A stretch of 18,482 nt of DNA from JAYPLE01 sp047627515 (GTDB taxonomy: Bacteria; Bacteroidota; Bacteroidia; Cytophagales; Cyclobacteriaceae). The translations under genes and the position numbers were made by a program. Position 1 is the first letter of the stretch; the number at the start of each line of letters is the position of its first letter. Under the pieces are notes generated by a model that was not told the origin of the DNA, made no database searches, and worked only from the letters and a program-made list of their open reading frames with translations. Below are positions 1-9,201 of the stretch, piece after piece. The DNA is taken from contig JBLHTU010000056.1 of assembly GCA_047627515.1 (NCBI GenBank), positions 1-18,482 on the forward strand. The letters run 5' to 3'.

Positions 1-2
1 AT

Positions 3-908
3 TTTCGAGCCAATGCCAGCTTTCTAATAGAGGAAAATCTAATGAGTCACCTGGAAATAGAAGATGCTTTTAAAGCTGGAACCATTAAAATGGCCATTGT
101 TTTTCCCGCATATTTCCATAGGTCTTTGACACGAGAAGGTAAAGTGCAGGTCCAACTTATAACGGATGCTTCTGATCCTAATACTGCGACATCGCTTACC
201 AATTTTGCTTCTGCTGTCATTAGAGATTATCAGCAAAAAGAGCAGGGAGTAAGGTCCCCTTTACAGATAGGTATCGAAGTACGGAATATGTATAACCCGG
301 AACTCCTAGGTACAACTAATTTTGTCCCTGGTGTGATGGCGCTCGTTCTACTTTTGATTTGCGTTTTGATGACATCGGTATCGATTGTGAAAGAGAAAGA
401 GAATGGAACTATGGAGATTCTACTAGTATCTCCTTTTAACCCATTCATGGTGATTTTGTCAAAGGTACTCCCGTACCTAATTCTTTCGATTGTCAATCTG
501 ATTACCATTCTTCTACTTAGCGTATTGCTATTAGATCTTCCCATCAACGGAAGTTTAGTGTTACTTTTTGGCGTTAGTATTATTTTTATTCTCACAGCTT
601 TATCTCTGGGTCTTCTGATCTCAAATAGCACTGATTCTCAGCAAACCGCTATGCTAATTTCACTCATGGGCATGTTGCTGCCAACCATGATGTTCACTGG
701 TTTTCTATTTCCATTGGAAAACATGCCGATGCCACTTCAGATTGTAGCTAATTTCCTTCCGTCCAAGTGGTATTATATCATTGTGAAAGATGTAATGATT
801 AAAGGGTTGGGTGTAGCAGCTGTTTGGAAGGAAACCCTTATTCTGATCGCAATGACAATCGTTCTATTAACTATTAGTATTCGTAAATTTAACATCAGGC
901 TGTCATGA
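3..908 (+). CDS. ABC-2 type transporter permease, 5'-truncated by the window edge
   Basis: Integral membrane subunit of an ABC-2 type exporter (the YhhJ/YbhS/YbhR style); substrate unknown. The frame is open from base 3 with no stop before the first ATG at 42, and the segment before that ATG fits the family's extracytoplasmic domain, so the true start and first membrane helix lie outside the window. Visible are the end of that domain, with the typical 'DASDPNTA' segment, then about five hydrophobic helices. Between the first two is the cytoplasmic signature 'IVKEKENGTMEILLVSPF', which in this family faces the ATPase. The 3' end overlaps the next permease gene by four bases (ATGA), so the two are translationally coupled and probably form a heterodimeric channel. 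The ATP-binding subunit, and usually an HlyD-like adaptor, would be expected upstream. Confidence 0.9.
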   Translation, partial: FRANASFLIEENLMSHLEIEDAFKAGTIKMAIVFPAYFHRSLTREGKVQVQLITDASDPNTATSLTNFASAVIRDYQQKEQGVRSPLQIGIEVRNMYNPELLGTTNFVPGVMALVLLLICVLMTSVSIVKEKENGTMEILLVSPFNPFMVILSKVLPYLILSIVNLITILLLSVLLLDLPINGSLVLLFGVSIIFILTALSLGLLISNSTDSQQTAMLISLMGMLLPTMMFTGFLFPLENMPMPLQIVANFLPSKWYYIIVKDVMIKGLGVAAVWKETLILIAMTIVLLTISIRKFNIRLS

Positions 909-2023
909 AGACCTTAATTTTTCTGCTTCAAAAAGAGTTTAAACAGATCTTTAGGAATAAGACGCTTCTACGTATGATTATCGCCTTGCCTGTTATTCAG
1001 CTTGTCATATTACCGTTGGCTGCTGACTATGAAATCAAGAATATCAATATCTCTGTCATTGATCACGATCGGTCAGGGTATTCGAGACAATTAGTAAATA
1101 AAATTGGCTCATCTGGCTACTTCGTTATGGTTAACTACAGTCACGATTTCCGAGATGGAATGGCACAGATAGAAAGCGATGCTGCTGATGTTGTGCTTGA
1201 AATTCCGCAAAATTTTGAACGTGATTTGATTCGTGAAAACAAACAGGAGGTGTTTCTGGCGATCAATGCGATCAATGGTACCAAAGCTTCTGTCGGTGGT
1301 GGTTACTTATCTCGCGTGATATCTGATTTTAATCAAGAGATACGTCAAGATTGGTCCAATGGAGCAAGAAGTAAAAATGAGCAGATTGAGGTTACATCAA
1401 TTAACAGATTCAATCCGCAACTAAACTATCAATTTTTTATGGTACCGGGCATCCTAGCAATTTTGGTAACAATGATAGGCGCTTACATGTGTGCTTTGAA
1501 CATTGTGAAAGAAAAAGAAGTCGGCACGATTGAGCAAATCAATGTTACGCCGATTAGAAAGCACCATTTTATTTTGGGAAAACTAATTCCATTTTGGGTG
1601 ATTGGCATTTTTGTCTTTTCACTTGGTCTGTTCATAGTCGCGCGAGGGGTTTACGGTATTATTCCACTCGGAAGTGTCGTACTATTATATGCCTACCTTT
1701 CCTTATATCTCGTCGCTATTCTTGGCGTCGGATTGCTTGTCTCTACGTACTCGCAAACGCAACAGCAGGCCATGTCATTGGCTTTTTTCCTAATGATGAT
1801 CTTCATTTTGATGAGTGGGTTATTTACGCCCATCGAAAGTATGCCTCCATGGGCCAGATTGATTGCACAGTTTAACCCAGTTACACATTTTATACAAGTC
1901 ATGCGTATGATAGTCATGAAAGGAAGTGCTTTGAAAGATATTATATTTCAGACCCTTGCGATGGTAGCATTCGCTATTTTTTTTAATGTTTGGGCATTAT
2001 TGAATTACAAAAAGACTAGTTAA
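905..2023 (+). CDS. ABC-2 type transporter permease, second subunit
   Basis: Complete 372-residue partner permease of the same exporter. It has an N-terminal helix at about residues 22-42, an extracytoplasmic domain to about 175 with the family-typical 'VIDHDRSGYSRQLV' segment, then five more helices at about 178-200, 222-245, 250-276, 284-306 and 345-365. The conserved cytoplasmic segment 'IVKEKEVGTIEQINVTPI' follows the second helix. The length is normal for YhhJ/YbhR-type permeases. The start ATG overlaps the previous gene's stop (ATGA), which supports an operon. Family and topology are clear. Whether it exports drugs, lipids or another compound cannot be read from the sequence. Confidence 0.92.
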   Translation: MKTLIFLLQKEFKQIFRNKTLLRMIIALPVIQLVILPLAADYEIKNINISVIDHDRSGYSRQLVNKIGSSGYFVMVNYSHDFRDGMAQIESDAADVVLEIPQNFERDLIRENKQEVFLAINAINGTKASVGGGYLSRVISDFNQEIRQDWSNGARSKNEQIEVTSINRFNPQLNYQFFMVPGILAILVTMIGAYMCALNIVKEKEVGTIEQINVTPIRKHHFILGKLIPFWVIGIFVFSLGLFIVARGVYGIIPLGSVVLLYAYLSLYLVAILGVGLLVSTYSQTQQQAMSLAFFLMMIFILMSGLFTPIESMPPWARLIAQFNPVTHFIQVMRMIVMKGSALKDIIFQTLAMVAFAIFFNVWALLNYKKTS

Positions 2024-2165
2024 TACTTGGTAAACTAGTTTCATAGAAATGTGGTACCTGTCGAGTTGATCACTCAGTCAATTCATTTTCAAAACGAGTG
2101 AAGCATAGGAGTGGAGTAAATTTTATGCTCTTTGATGTCATGATTTTTAAGGCTTAGAAATAGAT

Positions 2166-2173
2166 TAGATTTG
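2166..2173 (+). promoter_or_regulatory. Candidate Bacteroidota -7 promoter element for the M3 peptidase gene
   Basis: TAGATTTG matches the Bacteroidota -7 consensus TAnnTTTG in every fixed position and lies 32 bases before the ATG at 2206. The -33 partner is weak: the best sequence at the right distance is T-rich (around 2143-2147) with no clear TTTG. It lies in a 182-bp gap after the permease operon, which fits a separate transcript. Confidence 0.4.
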
Positions 2174-2205
2174 TTTTAGCAATTAGAAAACATTCCCCTA
2201 GCAAA

Positions 2206-4320
2206 ATGAAAAATTTAACGTATCAATTTTTGGCTATTGCCTTGTTAGTCTCGGCCTGTAGTCAACCAGAAACCAGTTCTATGACGGATAATAGCAATCC
2301 ATTTTACCAGGTATATGATACCCCCTTTGGTATCCCGCCATTTAAGAAAATAAATAATGCACATTATCAGCCTGCTTTCGTTGATGGTATGAGTCAGCAG
2401 ATTAACGAAGTGGATGCGATAGCGACTAATCCTGAAGCACCCACTTTTGAAAATACCATAGCAGCTTTTGAAAAGTCGGGAGAATTACTAACGAAAGTGT
2501 CAAAGGTGTTTTTCAATTTGGCGTCAGCTGACACCAACGATTCTATTCAATCAATCTCCAAAGAGATAAGCCCATTATTATCAGCACATAATGACGATAT
2601 CTTTCTTAACGAGCAATTTTTCGAACGTGTTCAAACACTGCAAGATCAAAAGGAAGAGTTGAAGCTAACTATAGAGCAAGCAAAACTATTGGGTGACTAT
2701 TATGAACAGTTTGTACGTTCAGGAGCAGCACTGTCTCAAGAAGACAAAGCAAAAATGAGGGTTCTAAATGAGCGACTGTCTTTATTAGCCCTGGAATTCG
2801 GGGAAAATGTACTTGGAGAAAATAATAAGTTTGAAATGTTATTGTTGTCCGAGAAGGACCTTTCTGGACTACCGGCTTCAGTGAAGACTGCCGCTGCTGA
2901 GGCCGCTGCTGAGAAAGGATATGATGGCCAATATCTTTTCACTACGCATAAGCCCAGCTTATTGCCCTTTATCACCTACGCAGACAGTAGAGAACACCGA
3001 ATGACGCTCAAGAAGGGGTATATCAATCGTGGAGATAACAATGATGATCTTGATAATAAAGCTATACTCATAGAAATGGTCAATCTTAGACTTGAAAAAG
3101 CCAACTTGCTAGGGTATGAAAGCCATGCGGATTATGTGCTGCAGCAGAGAATGTTAAAATCTCCAGCTGAAGTCTATGGCTTGTTAGATAAAGTATGGCC
3201 TGCAGCTATTGCAAGAGCTAAAGAGGAGCGTGATCTAATGAAAGCTATGGCACTTTCTGAAGGTCAGGACATCGAGATTGGCCCATGGGATTGGTGGTAC
3301 TATGCTGAGAAAATCAAAATGGATTCGTATAATCTCGATGAAGGAGAGATACGGCCTTATTTAAAGGTTGATAACGTGATTAACGGAACTTTTATACTGG
3401 CTAACAAGCTATTTGGGATGACGTTTGAAGAGCGTAACGATCTCCCTAAATATCATCCAGATGTCAGAACCTATACGGTGAAGAATGAGCAAGGTGTACT
3501 GATCGGCATATATCTTTCTGATTGGTATTATAGGACAAGTAAGCGAGGAGGAGCTTGGATGAATACGTACCGTGATCAGAGTAATATGGATGGGCAGGCT
3601 ATTGTTCCGATTGCTGTAAATGTTGGTAATTTCACCAAGCCATCAGGTGATTCCCCGTCTTTACTTTCAATGGACGAAGCCACTACCTTATTTCATGAGT
3701 TTGGCCATGCCATACATGGATTGCTGTCAGAATGCACTTACCCATCTATATCTGGTACTGCAACACCAAGAGATTTTGTAGAATTCCCTTCTCAAGTACT
3801 AGAAAACTGGGTATACGAACCAGAAATGCTGGATTTGTATGCTTTTCATTACGAGACTGGAGAAGTCATGCCTGCAGCACTTGTTGATAAGATTCGAAAG
3901 GCGGGTACTTTTAATCAAGGTTTCGCTACGGTTGAATATATGGCTGCATCTTATTTAGATATGGCCTATCATACGATCACAGAACCTATGACCGGTGAAA
4001 TCGCTGAATTTGAGAAAGCAGCAATGAACAAGATTGGCTTAATTGATGCCATCGTCCCTCGTTACAGAAGTACTTATTTTAGCCACATCACAGGTGGTTA
4101 CTCAGCTGGTTATTACAGCTATTTGAATTCTGAAGTGATGGACGCAGATGCTTTTGCTGCCTTCAAGGAGAATGGACTATTCGATAAAGAGACCGCTGAG
4201 GCATACCGAGAGCATATTTTGTCAAAAGGAGGAACACGCGATGCGATGGAGATGTACATTAATTTCCGTGGTCGAAAGCCTGAGTTTGATGGGTTACTAG
4301 TGAGAAGAGGTTTCAAGTAA
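2206..4320 (+). CDS. M3 family zinc oligopeptidase (Dcp/oligopeptidase A-like), lipoprotein
   Basis: Thimet-type metallopeptidase of 704 residues that cleaves short peptides. The zinc site is complete: HEFGH at residues 497-501 (H497 and H501 ligands, E498 general base) and the third ligand E526 in 'DFVEFPSQ', 29 residues after H497 as in E. coli Dcp. The substrate-binding segment 'HITGGYSAGYYSY' is at 627-639. Unlike cytosolic Dcp/OpdA, it starts with a lipoprotein signal peptide whose lipobox LVSAC puts the lipidated Cys at 18. It is therefore predicted to be anchored outside the cytoplasm and to process peptides in the periplasm or at the surface. Both flanks are intergenic, so it is probably monocistronic. 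Fold and catalytic class are certain. Dipeptidyl-carboxypeptidase versus endopeptidase activity is not resolved. Confidence 0.95.
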   Translation: MKNLTYQFLAIALLVSACSQPETSSMTDNSNPFYQVYDTPFGIPPFKKINNAHYQPAFVDGMSQQINEVDAIATNPEAPTFENTIAAFEKSGELLTKVSKVFFNLASADTNDSIQSISKEISPLLSAHNDDIFLNEQFFERVQTLQDQKEELKLTIEQAKLLGDYYEQFVRSGAALSQEDKAKMRVLNERLSLLALEFGENVLGENNKFEMLLLSEKDLSGLPASVKTAAAEAAAEKGYDGQYLFTTHKPSLLPFITYADSREHRMTLKKGYINRGDNNDDLDNKAILIEMVNLRLEKANLLGYESHADYVLQQRMLKSPAEVYGLLDKVWPAAIARAKEERDLMKAMALSEGQDIEIGPWDWWYYAEKIKMDSYNLDEGEIRPYLKVDNVINGTFILANKLFGMTFEERNDLPKYHPDVRTYTVKNEQGVLIGIYLSDWYYRTSKRGGAWMNTYRDQSNMDGQAIVPIAVNVGNFTKPSGDSPSLLSMDEATTLFHEFGHAIHGLLSECTYPSISGTATPRDFVEFPSQVLENWVYEPEMLDLYAFHYETGEVMPAALVDKIRKAGTFNQGFATVEYMAASYLDMAYHTITEPMTGEIAEFEKAAMNKIGLIDAIVPRYRSTYFSHITGGYSAGYYSYLNSEVMDADAFAAFKENGLFDKETAEAYREHILSKGGTRDAMEMYINFRGRKPEFDGLLVRRGFK

Positions 4321-4620
4321 ATATTGGTACGCAAGTAGCGTGACATAAATGCATATGACTAAGCTTATTTGAAAGGTTGACGTGGATCAGCTATCATATA
4401 GTTTAAACTTGACCAATCAAATAGATATGTGTATCAAGAAAGATATTTGCAAGCTGTTTTAAAACCAATTTAAAGAATTCTTTTGGTCTCAGACAGAGGT
4501 GTAAAGCAAACCTTTGGCATATTTATGCTATAAGTGATTTTGAGCAAAACACTCTCTTAGATTATAAATCTTTATCTCTTCTTCATCCGATGTGATGGAA
4601 TAGAAGATTATTTTTACAGT
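4321..4620. other. 300-bp intergenic region between M3 peptidase and TPR kinase
   Basis: I see no credible reading frame or RNA gene here. A short inverted repeat (ACGC, 5-base loop, GCGT; 4329-4341) follows the peptidase stop but lacks a T-run, so it is not a convincing terminator. The 3' part is A/T-rich and carries the candidate promoter at 4540-4568. Confidence 0.5.
4540..4568 (+). promoter_or_regulatory. Candidate promoter for the TPR histidine kinase
   Basis: TTGAGC and TATAAA are separated by exactly 17 bases, and the ATG lies about 52 bases further on. The spacing is sigma70-like, but it is not the classic Bacteroidota TTTG/TAnnTTTG pair, and such matches occur by chance in A/T-rich DNA. 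Confidence 0.3.
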
Positions 4621-6474
4621 ATGTTGAAACGATTTATCATTCTTCGACAATTTTTGTTAGTCGTGTGTCTACTCGTGGCTTTTACTAGCAGTGCTCAGCA
4701 AATGAACCCTACTGCTATAGATACGCTCGTGGATAAAGCAAAGACGATCTACTATAGTAACCCCAATGAATCTATGGTGATGGCTCGGGAGATTGTAGAG
4801 TCCTCCCGATTGATCAACTATGAGATGGGTGAATTTGAGGGAATCAGGCTTATTGGTAACTCTCATTTTTTGGTTGGAAGACTGGATAGCGCTGTTTACT
4901 ATATGCTACAGCTGCTAGATCTAGCATACAATGCGCAAAATACTAGCATGCAGGCTGATGTTATGATTGACATTGGGCAAGTCTATGACAAGATTGGCTT
5001 GAATGCCTTAGCCTATGATTACTTTGAACAGGCTCATGCTATCCGTTTGCGAATAGGAGATGCGGAGCGACTTTCTGTCACCTTCATCAATCTTGCGTAT
5101 CACTACTTCATACGTGATTTACTGGATTCTGCACTGTATTACTACAAGCAGACAGAAATGATTTTAGACACTATCCCTTTGACTTTCACTAAGCCTTTTT
5201 TGTACAACGAGCTCGGTGGATTGTATCTCAAGCAGGGTAGGATACCAGAGGCACGTGAGAAGATCCAAATGGCCATGGATCTAAACATCCAGCTTAATAA
5301 TAGTTGGGATTTAGCATTTAACTACGTGACACTAGCTCAGCTAGAATTACAGTCGGGAAAACTCGAGGCTGCTGAGCAAAGTGCTTTGAAGGCCTTGAGC
5401 ATTTCTGAGCAAAGCGGAATTTCGATTGAGTTTGATCTGATCTACAAGATCTTATCAGATGTTTATGCGATTCAAGGGAAAAGTAAAGAGGCCCTCGATT
5501 ATTTGCAAAGGAGCTATGTGTATAGTGACAGTCTTGAATTAGCGCTCACGGATCAGCAAGTTTTTGTACTTGATTATTATAAGAAGCAGAAAGAGAATGA
5601 AATTGAAACCCTTGAACTTGTTAATGAAAACTTATCTCAAAAAGGAAAACTTACGAATCAGCGATATCTGATAGTAGCTATTGCCCTGGTATTAATCTTG
5701 GCAGTGATCGCAGTAGGATTACTTGTTCGAAAAAATAAGCAAATCACGTTTGCACAGAATAGAATCCAATCTCAAAATGAAGATTTGAAAGTGCTTAATT
5801 CCACTAAAAACAAACTATTCTCAATCATCACGCATGACATTCGTAACCCATTAGGCAATATTGTGGGTATGCTGAAACTGGCTAAAGATGGTGATATCTC
5901 TCCAGAAGAGTTCAACGACTATGCAGGTACGTTGGCAGACCAAACTGATCGACTGACCAATTTGTCAGAGACTTTAATCAATTGGTCAAAAAGCCAACAA
6001 GGTGGATTTAGTGTGAATAAGCAACCTGTAGAGCTAGACGAATTAATTACTGAATCCATTCGTTTCGTCGAATATATGGCAGCTGATAAGCAGCTAAGTC
6101 TGGTTTACAACAAATCTATGATAGATACATTATTGGTCGATTCAACTATGCTTATGTTGTCTCTTAATAATTTACTAACGAATGCTATCAAGTTTAGCGA
6201 AACAAAAAGTGAGATTACAATTAATACGCTGCTAGAAGGTGATGATGTCGTTATTGAAGTGTCCGATACGGGTATTGGGATAGAAGATGATCTAATTACG
6301 CAGTTGAAAGAGGGCAAAGTTATGCAACAGGTTGGTACACGAAATGAAGGCGGGACGGGTATTGGTTTACTGCTAACGTTGGATATGCTAACGTTAAACG
6401 GAGCTCAATTGCTGGCGCGTAGAAATGATACTAAAGGTAGTACTTTCAGCATTCGACTGCCCCTCAGTAGTTAA
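4621..6474 (+). CDS. TPR-containing transmembrane sensor histidine kinase
   Basis: Two-component sensor of 617 residues. It has a signal peptide (cleavage predicted after SSA at 23-25), then TPR-like helical repeats to about residue 330 that should lie in the periplasm. One transmembrane helix follows at 349-369, a short coiled coil at about 372-395, then a cytosolic kinase core. The core is intact: H405 in 'ITHDIRNP' (HisKA), N-box Asn 521 in 'LLTNAIKF', G1 box D549-TGIG and G2 box GTGIG at 578-582. This TPR-TM-kinase arrangement is common in Bacteroidota and usually senses through protein contacts rather than a small ligand. There is no REC domain and no response regulator beside it, so it is an orphan kinase; its partner and signal are unknown. 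It appears to be transcribed alone. Confidence 0.93.
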   Translation: MLKRFIILRQFLLVVCLLVAFTSSAQQMNPTAIDTLVDKAKTIYYSNPNESMVMAREIVESSRLINYEMGEFEGIRLIGNSHFLVGRLDSAVYYMLQLLDLAYNAQNTSMQADVMIDIGQVYDKIGLNALAYDYFEQAHAIRLRIGDAERLSVTFINLAYHYFIRDLLDSALYYYKQTEMILDTIPLTFTKPFLYNELGGLYLKQGRIPEAREKIQMAMDLNIQLNNSWDLAFNYVTLAQLELQSGKLEAAEQSALKALSISEQSGISIEFDLIYKILSDVYAIQGKSKEALDYLQRSYVYSDSLELALTDQQVFVLDYYKKQKENEIETLELVNENLSQKGKLTNQRYLIVAIALVLILAVIAVGLLVRKNKQITFAQNRIQSQNEDLKVLNSTKNKLFSIITHDIRNPLGNIVGMLKLAKDGDISPEEFNDYAGTLADQTDRLTNLSETLINWSKSQQGGFSVNKQPVELDELITESIRFVEYMAADKQLSLVYNKSMIDTLLVDSTMLMLSLNNLLTNAIKFSETKSEITINTLLEGDDVVIEVSDTGIGIEDDLITQLKEGKVMQQVGTRNEGGTGIGLLLTLDMLTLNGAQLLARRNDTKGSTFSIRLPLSS

Positions 6475-6570
6475 ATGCAAATACATAGTTCATTTCAATA
6501 TGGATTGTGTCAATTATTTTAAACAGGAATTTTATTGAACACTCTATGTGGTTTGCTACTTTAAGAGTCA

Positions 6571-7926
6571 ATGGATACATTTAAAAAAAAGCCTACGATT
6601 GCCATAGCCGGTTCCTCTGGGTTTGTAGGGAAATGGTTTATTGAAACATTTCATGAGACCTTCAATATCATAGCGCTCAGTCGCAAAGAAGTAAAAAGCA
6701 CGCTGCGTAATAATGTTGATTGGCGAACAGTTGATCTATATTCCTTGAGTGAAACAACTGAGGCGCTAGAGGGTGCCGATTATGCACTGTATTTAATTCA
6801 CAGCATGTCTCCATCAACCAGGTTAAATCAGGGCTCTTTTGAGGATACTGATATACTACTGGCTGATAATTTTGCCAAAGCTGCTGCAAAACAAAAACTA
6901 AAACAGATCATTTATCTCGGAGGTATCATACCTGAGACTACCAGCGTTCTGTCCGCTCATCTTCGTAGTAGATTGGAAGTAGAGGAGATTTTTTCAGGTG
7001 GTCTGATACCTTCAACAGCACTTAGGGCATCGATTATCATAGGACCGGGTGGGTCTTCCTTTGAAATGATGACAGGCTTGATCAATAAATTGCCAGTACT
7101 TGGTTGCCCTAAATGGACTTCGAGTGAATGTCAGCCACTGGATGTCCGGTATCTGATGAAAGTGTTTGCCCAAGTAATAGGAAATTCAGCATTTTATGAT
7201 CAGTCGATAGATATAGGTGGACAGGAAATTGTTACTTATCGTCAACTCTTGGAGTCTTGTGCACGTGCCATGGGTAAGCGACGAGCTTTTATTTCTGTTC
7301 CAATTAATTCAGTTGGATTCTCAAAATGGTGGGTTGCTCAATTTTCCAGTACATCTATTGAGTTGGTTTCCCCGCTTATAGATAGTCTGACGCACAATAT
7401 GAAAATGGTTCATCCAGATGCGCGCATTCAATTGTCTGACACTACATTAGAGGATTCCATCTCTTACGCATTATCTGGAAAAGCGCCAGATTTACCTTTG
7501 AGATCAATTGCTCCTGAAGAGAAAAACACCGTACGTAGTATACAAAGATTGACTGCTACTAGGAATCAAACAGCATATGAAGTTGGGAAGTTGTATCCAG
7601 AGTGGCTTTCTACGATTTCATTAGGAATTATCAAAACGATACAAACAGATAATCGCTACGAAGTAAAACTGCTAGGGATAAAAATACTGGAATTGACAGA
7701 GGTCGCAGAAAAATCCAATCAAGATCGCTTAGTCTATTTTGTCACGGGAGGCGCCTTGGTCAAACGAACTGAACACGGATGGTTAGAGTTTAGGTCGGTA
7801 TTGGGTGGGAGGCATATTATGGTCGCTCTTCATGAGTTTGTACCACGTATCTCTTGGCCATTCTATCGCGTCACGCAAGCGGTATTACATCTTTGGGTGA
7901 CTAAATGGTTTAACCGATCCATATAG
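6571..7926 (+). CDS. NAD(P)-binding SDR-family protein with C-terminal DUF2867 (YbjT-like)
   Basis: A 451-residue protein with the two-domain plan of E. coli YbjT. The N-terminal Rossmann domain has the dinucleotide motif GSSGFVG at residues 14-20, followed by an atypical (NmrA/epimerase-like) short-chain reductase fold including 'YLGGIIPE' and 'SAHLRSRLEVEEI'. The C-terminal part is DUF2867-like, ending in 'HEFVPRISWPFYR' and a hydrophobic-aromatic tail. There is no obvious signal peptide, so it is probably cytosolic or membrane-associated through its end. The substrate is not known for this family. The flavoprotein gene 83 bases downstream may share a pathway, but that is inferred only from proximity. 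The ATG at 6571 is chosen because it places the GxxGxxG motif normally near the N-terminus. Confidence 0.85.
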   Translation: MDTFKKKPTIAIAGSSGFVGKWFIETFHETFNIIALSRKEVKSTLRNNVDWRTVDLYSLSETTEALEGADYALYLIHSMSPSTRLNQGSFEDTDILLADNFAKAAAKQKLKQIIYLGGIIPETTSVLSAHLRSRLEVEEIFSGGLIPSTALRASIIIGPGGSSFEMMTGLINKLPVLGCPKWTSSECQPLDVRYLMKVFAQVIGNSAFYDQSIDIGGQEIVTYRQLLESCARAMGKRRAFISVPINSVGFSKWWVAQFSSTSIELVSPLIDSLTHNMKMVHPDARIQLSDTTLEDSISYALSGKAPDLPLRSIAPEEKNTVRSIQRLTATRNQTAYEVGKLYPEWLSTISLGIIKTIQTDNRYEVKLLGIKILELTEVAEKSNQDRLVYFVTGGALVKRTEHGWLEFRSVLGGRHIMVALHEFVPRISWPFYRVTQAVLHLWVTKWFNRSI

Positions 7927-8009
7927 CGTCGAATCAGAGATGTGAAGACATTGATATGTGCAACTGATATAATACATTATCAAGCCCAAGTAACCATCAA
8001 ACCAGATCT

Positions 8010-9080
8010 GTGAAGCATAGAAAATACAAATACTTAATAATTGGTGCAGGGTTATCAGGTTTAACAGCGGGCTATCAGCTTTCCAAGTCTGGTGAAGAAG
8101 ACTATTTAATCCTGGAGGCTCGTGACAGGATCGGTGGAAGAATATTGACCGATAATCAGATTGATATGGGAGCTACTTGGTTTCAAGGTCATCATACAGT
8201 ACTTGCTAGTTTGCTATTGGAGTTAGGCATTTCTTCATTCGGACAGTACCGAAAGGGACAGAGTGTATTGGTTTATAGCACAATGGCACCTGCTCATCAT
8301 TTTGAAAGTGATCAGAGTAGTGAGCCTGCAAAAAGGATATCCGGCGGTTCCGCAGCTCTGATCAATCGCCTGGTAGGGTATAGCAATGGAAAGGTTCTAC
8401 TCAATGCACCCGTGGATCAAATTACTAAAAATGAAAATGCCATAGAGATCAAGACTTCTGATGGATTGATCTCAGCGGATTATGTAATGATAGCCTTTCC
8501 ACCTAGACTAGCCTCTCTAATGGTCTTTGATCCACCCTTGCCATCAGCATTGACACAGGTGATGTCATCAACACATACTTGGATGAGTAATGCGATAAAG
8601 ATTGGGTTGACTTTTGAGCATCCTTTTTGGAGAGAAAATGGTCTCTCTGGTATGGTGATAGGTCAAACCGGCCCTGTCGTCGAGCTCTATGATCACACAG
8701 ATCATGAGGAACAAACATTCTCGCTGATGGGGTTTATCAATGAGGCGTTGAGAAAAGAGTCTTTTTCTAACCGTCAAGAGCGAATATTAAATTTTTTAGC
8801 TGCGCAACTAGGACCAGAAGTTAGGTCATATACCAGCTATCAGGAAAAAGATTGGTCACAGGACCCTCACACAGCAGATGCCAACTTAGATTCTATTTAT
8901 ATGAGTCCTCAGTATGGAAATCCCATTTTTGATGAGGCGTATTGGGGCAGCCGTTTATTCTTGTCAGGGGCCGAGACGGCATTGGTTCACGGTGGTTACA
9001 TGGATGGTGCCGTGCGTTCAGGCATCCAAACGGTTGAACGTATGTTGAAAGCTTCTACTGCAAATCCTCAATCTATTTAG
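8010..9080 (+). CDS. FAD-dependent amine oxidase-like flavoprotein, GTG start
   Basis: Flavin amine oxidase superfamily protein of 356 residues. The FAD-binding Rossmann motif GAGLSGLTAG is at 12-21, then E36 (ribose binding) and the 'ARDRIGGR' motif at 37-44. The C-terminal FAD motif 'LFLSGAETALVHGGYMDGA' is at 316-334. It is shorter than typical monoamine oxidases (about 450 residues), with the reduction in the central substrate domain; both FAD motifs are intact and in frame, so it does not look broken. The start is GTG: the in-frame stop at 7965 leaves no ATG upstream of the FAD motif. A TATAAT at 7968-7973 with a poor AAGACA 17 bases upstream could be a promoter, at low confidence. The product could be an amine oxidase, a desaturase or another hydride-removing enzyme; the substrate cannot be told. 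Confidence 0.88.
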   Translation: MKHRKYKYLIIGAGLSGLTAGYQLSKSGEEDYLILEARDRIGGRILTDNQIDMGATWFQGHHTVLASLLLELGISSFGQYRKGQSVLVYSTMAPAHHFESDQSSEPAKRISGGSAALINRLVGYSNGKVLLNAPVDQITKNENAIEIKTSDGLISADYVMIAFPPRLASLMVFDPPLPSALTQVMSSTHTWMSNAIKIGLTFEHPFWRENGLSGMVIGQTGPVVELYDHTDHEEQTFSLMGFINEALRKESFSNRQERILNFLAAQLGPEVRSYTSYQEKDWSQDPHTADANLDSIYMSPQYGNPIFDEAYWGSRLFLSGAETALVHGGYMDGAVRSGIQTVERMLKASTANPQSI

Positions 9081-9201
9081 CTGACACCCTCATTAGCGCA
9101 AGGTGAAACCACAGGCAACACTATGCTACCACTGATGCGAGAAGTTAGCGGAGATACCAGATGTAAATGATATTTTGATCAGCCTAAAATCAATATGTCT
9201 T

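Noticed and set aside
230..631. 133-codon reverse-strand open frame inside the first permease
   Set aside because: It is antisense to a clear transporter gene, with no recognisable domain and low-complexity, Arg/Ser/Thr-rich composition; a shadow frame.
1594..1917. Overlapping open frames on both strands inside the second permease
   Set aside because: The permease frame shows clear family motifs throughout; the alternatives have no motif or plausible start context.
2032..2041. Palindrome AAACTAGTTT after the permease operon
   Set aside because: It is only ten bases, with no loop or T-run and no second spaced copy that would suggest an operator. ACTAGTT also occurs at the gene end, but that is likely chance.
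8010..9080. Possible frameshift or truncation of the amine oxidase because it is short
   Set aside because: Both N- and C-terminal FAD motifs are in one uninterrupted frame at normal positions, so it reads as a compact family member.
9175..9201. In-frame TTG start upstream of the M28 peptidase
   Set aside because: It would add nine residues ahead of a good signal peptide that starts exactly at ATG 9202.
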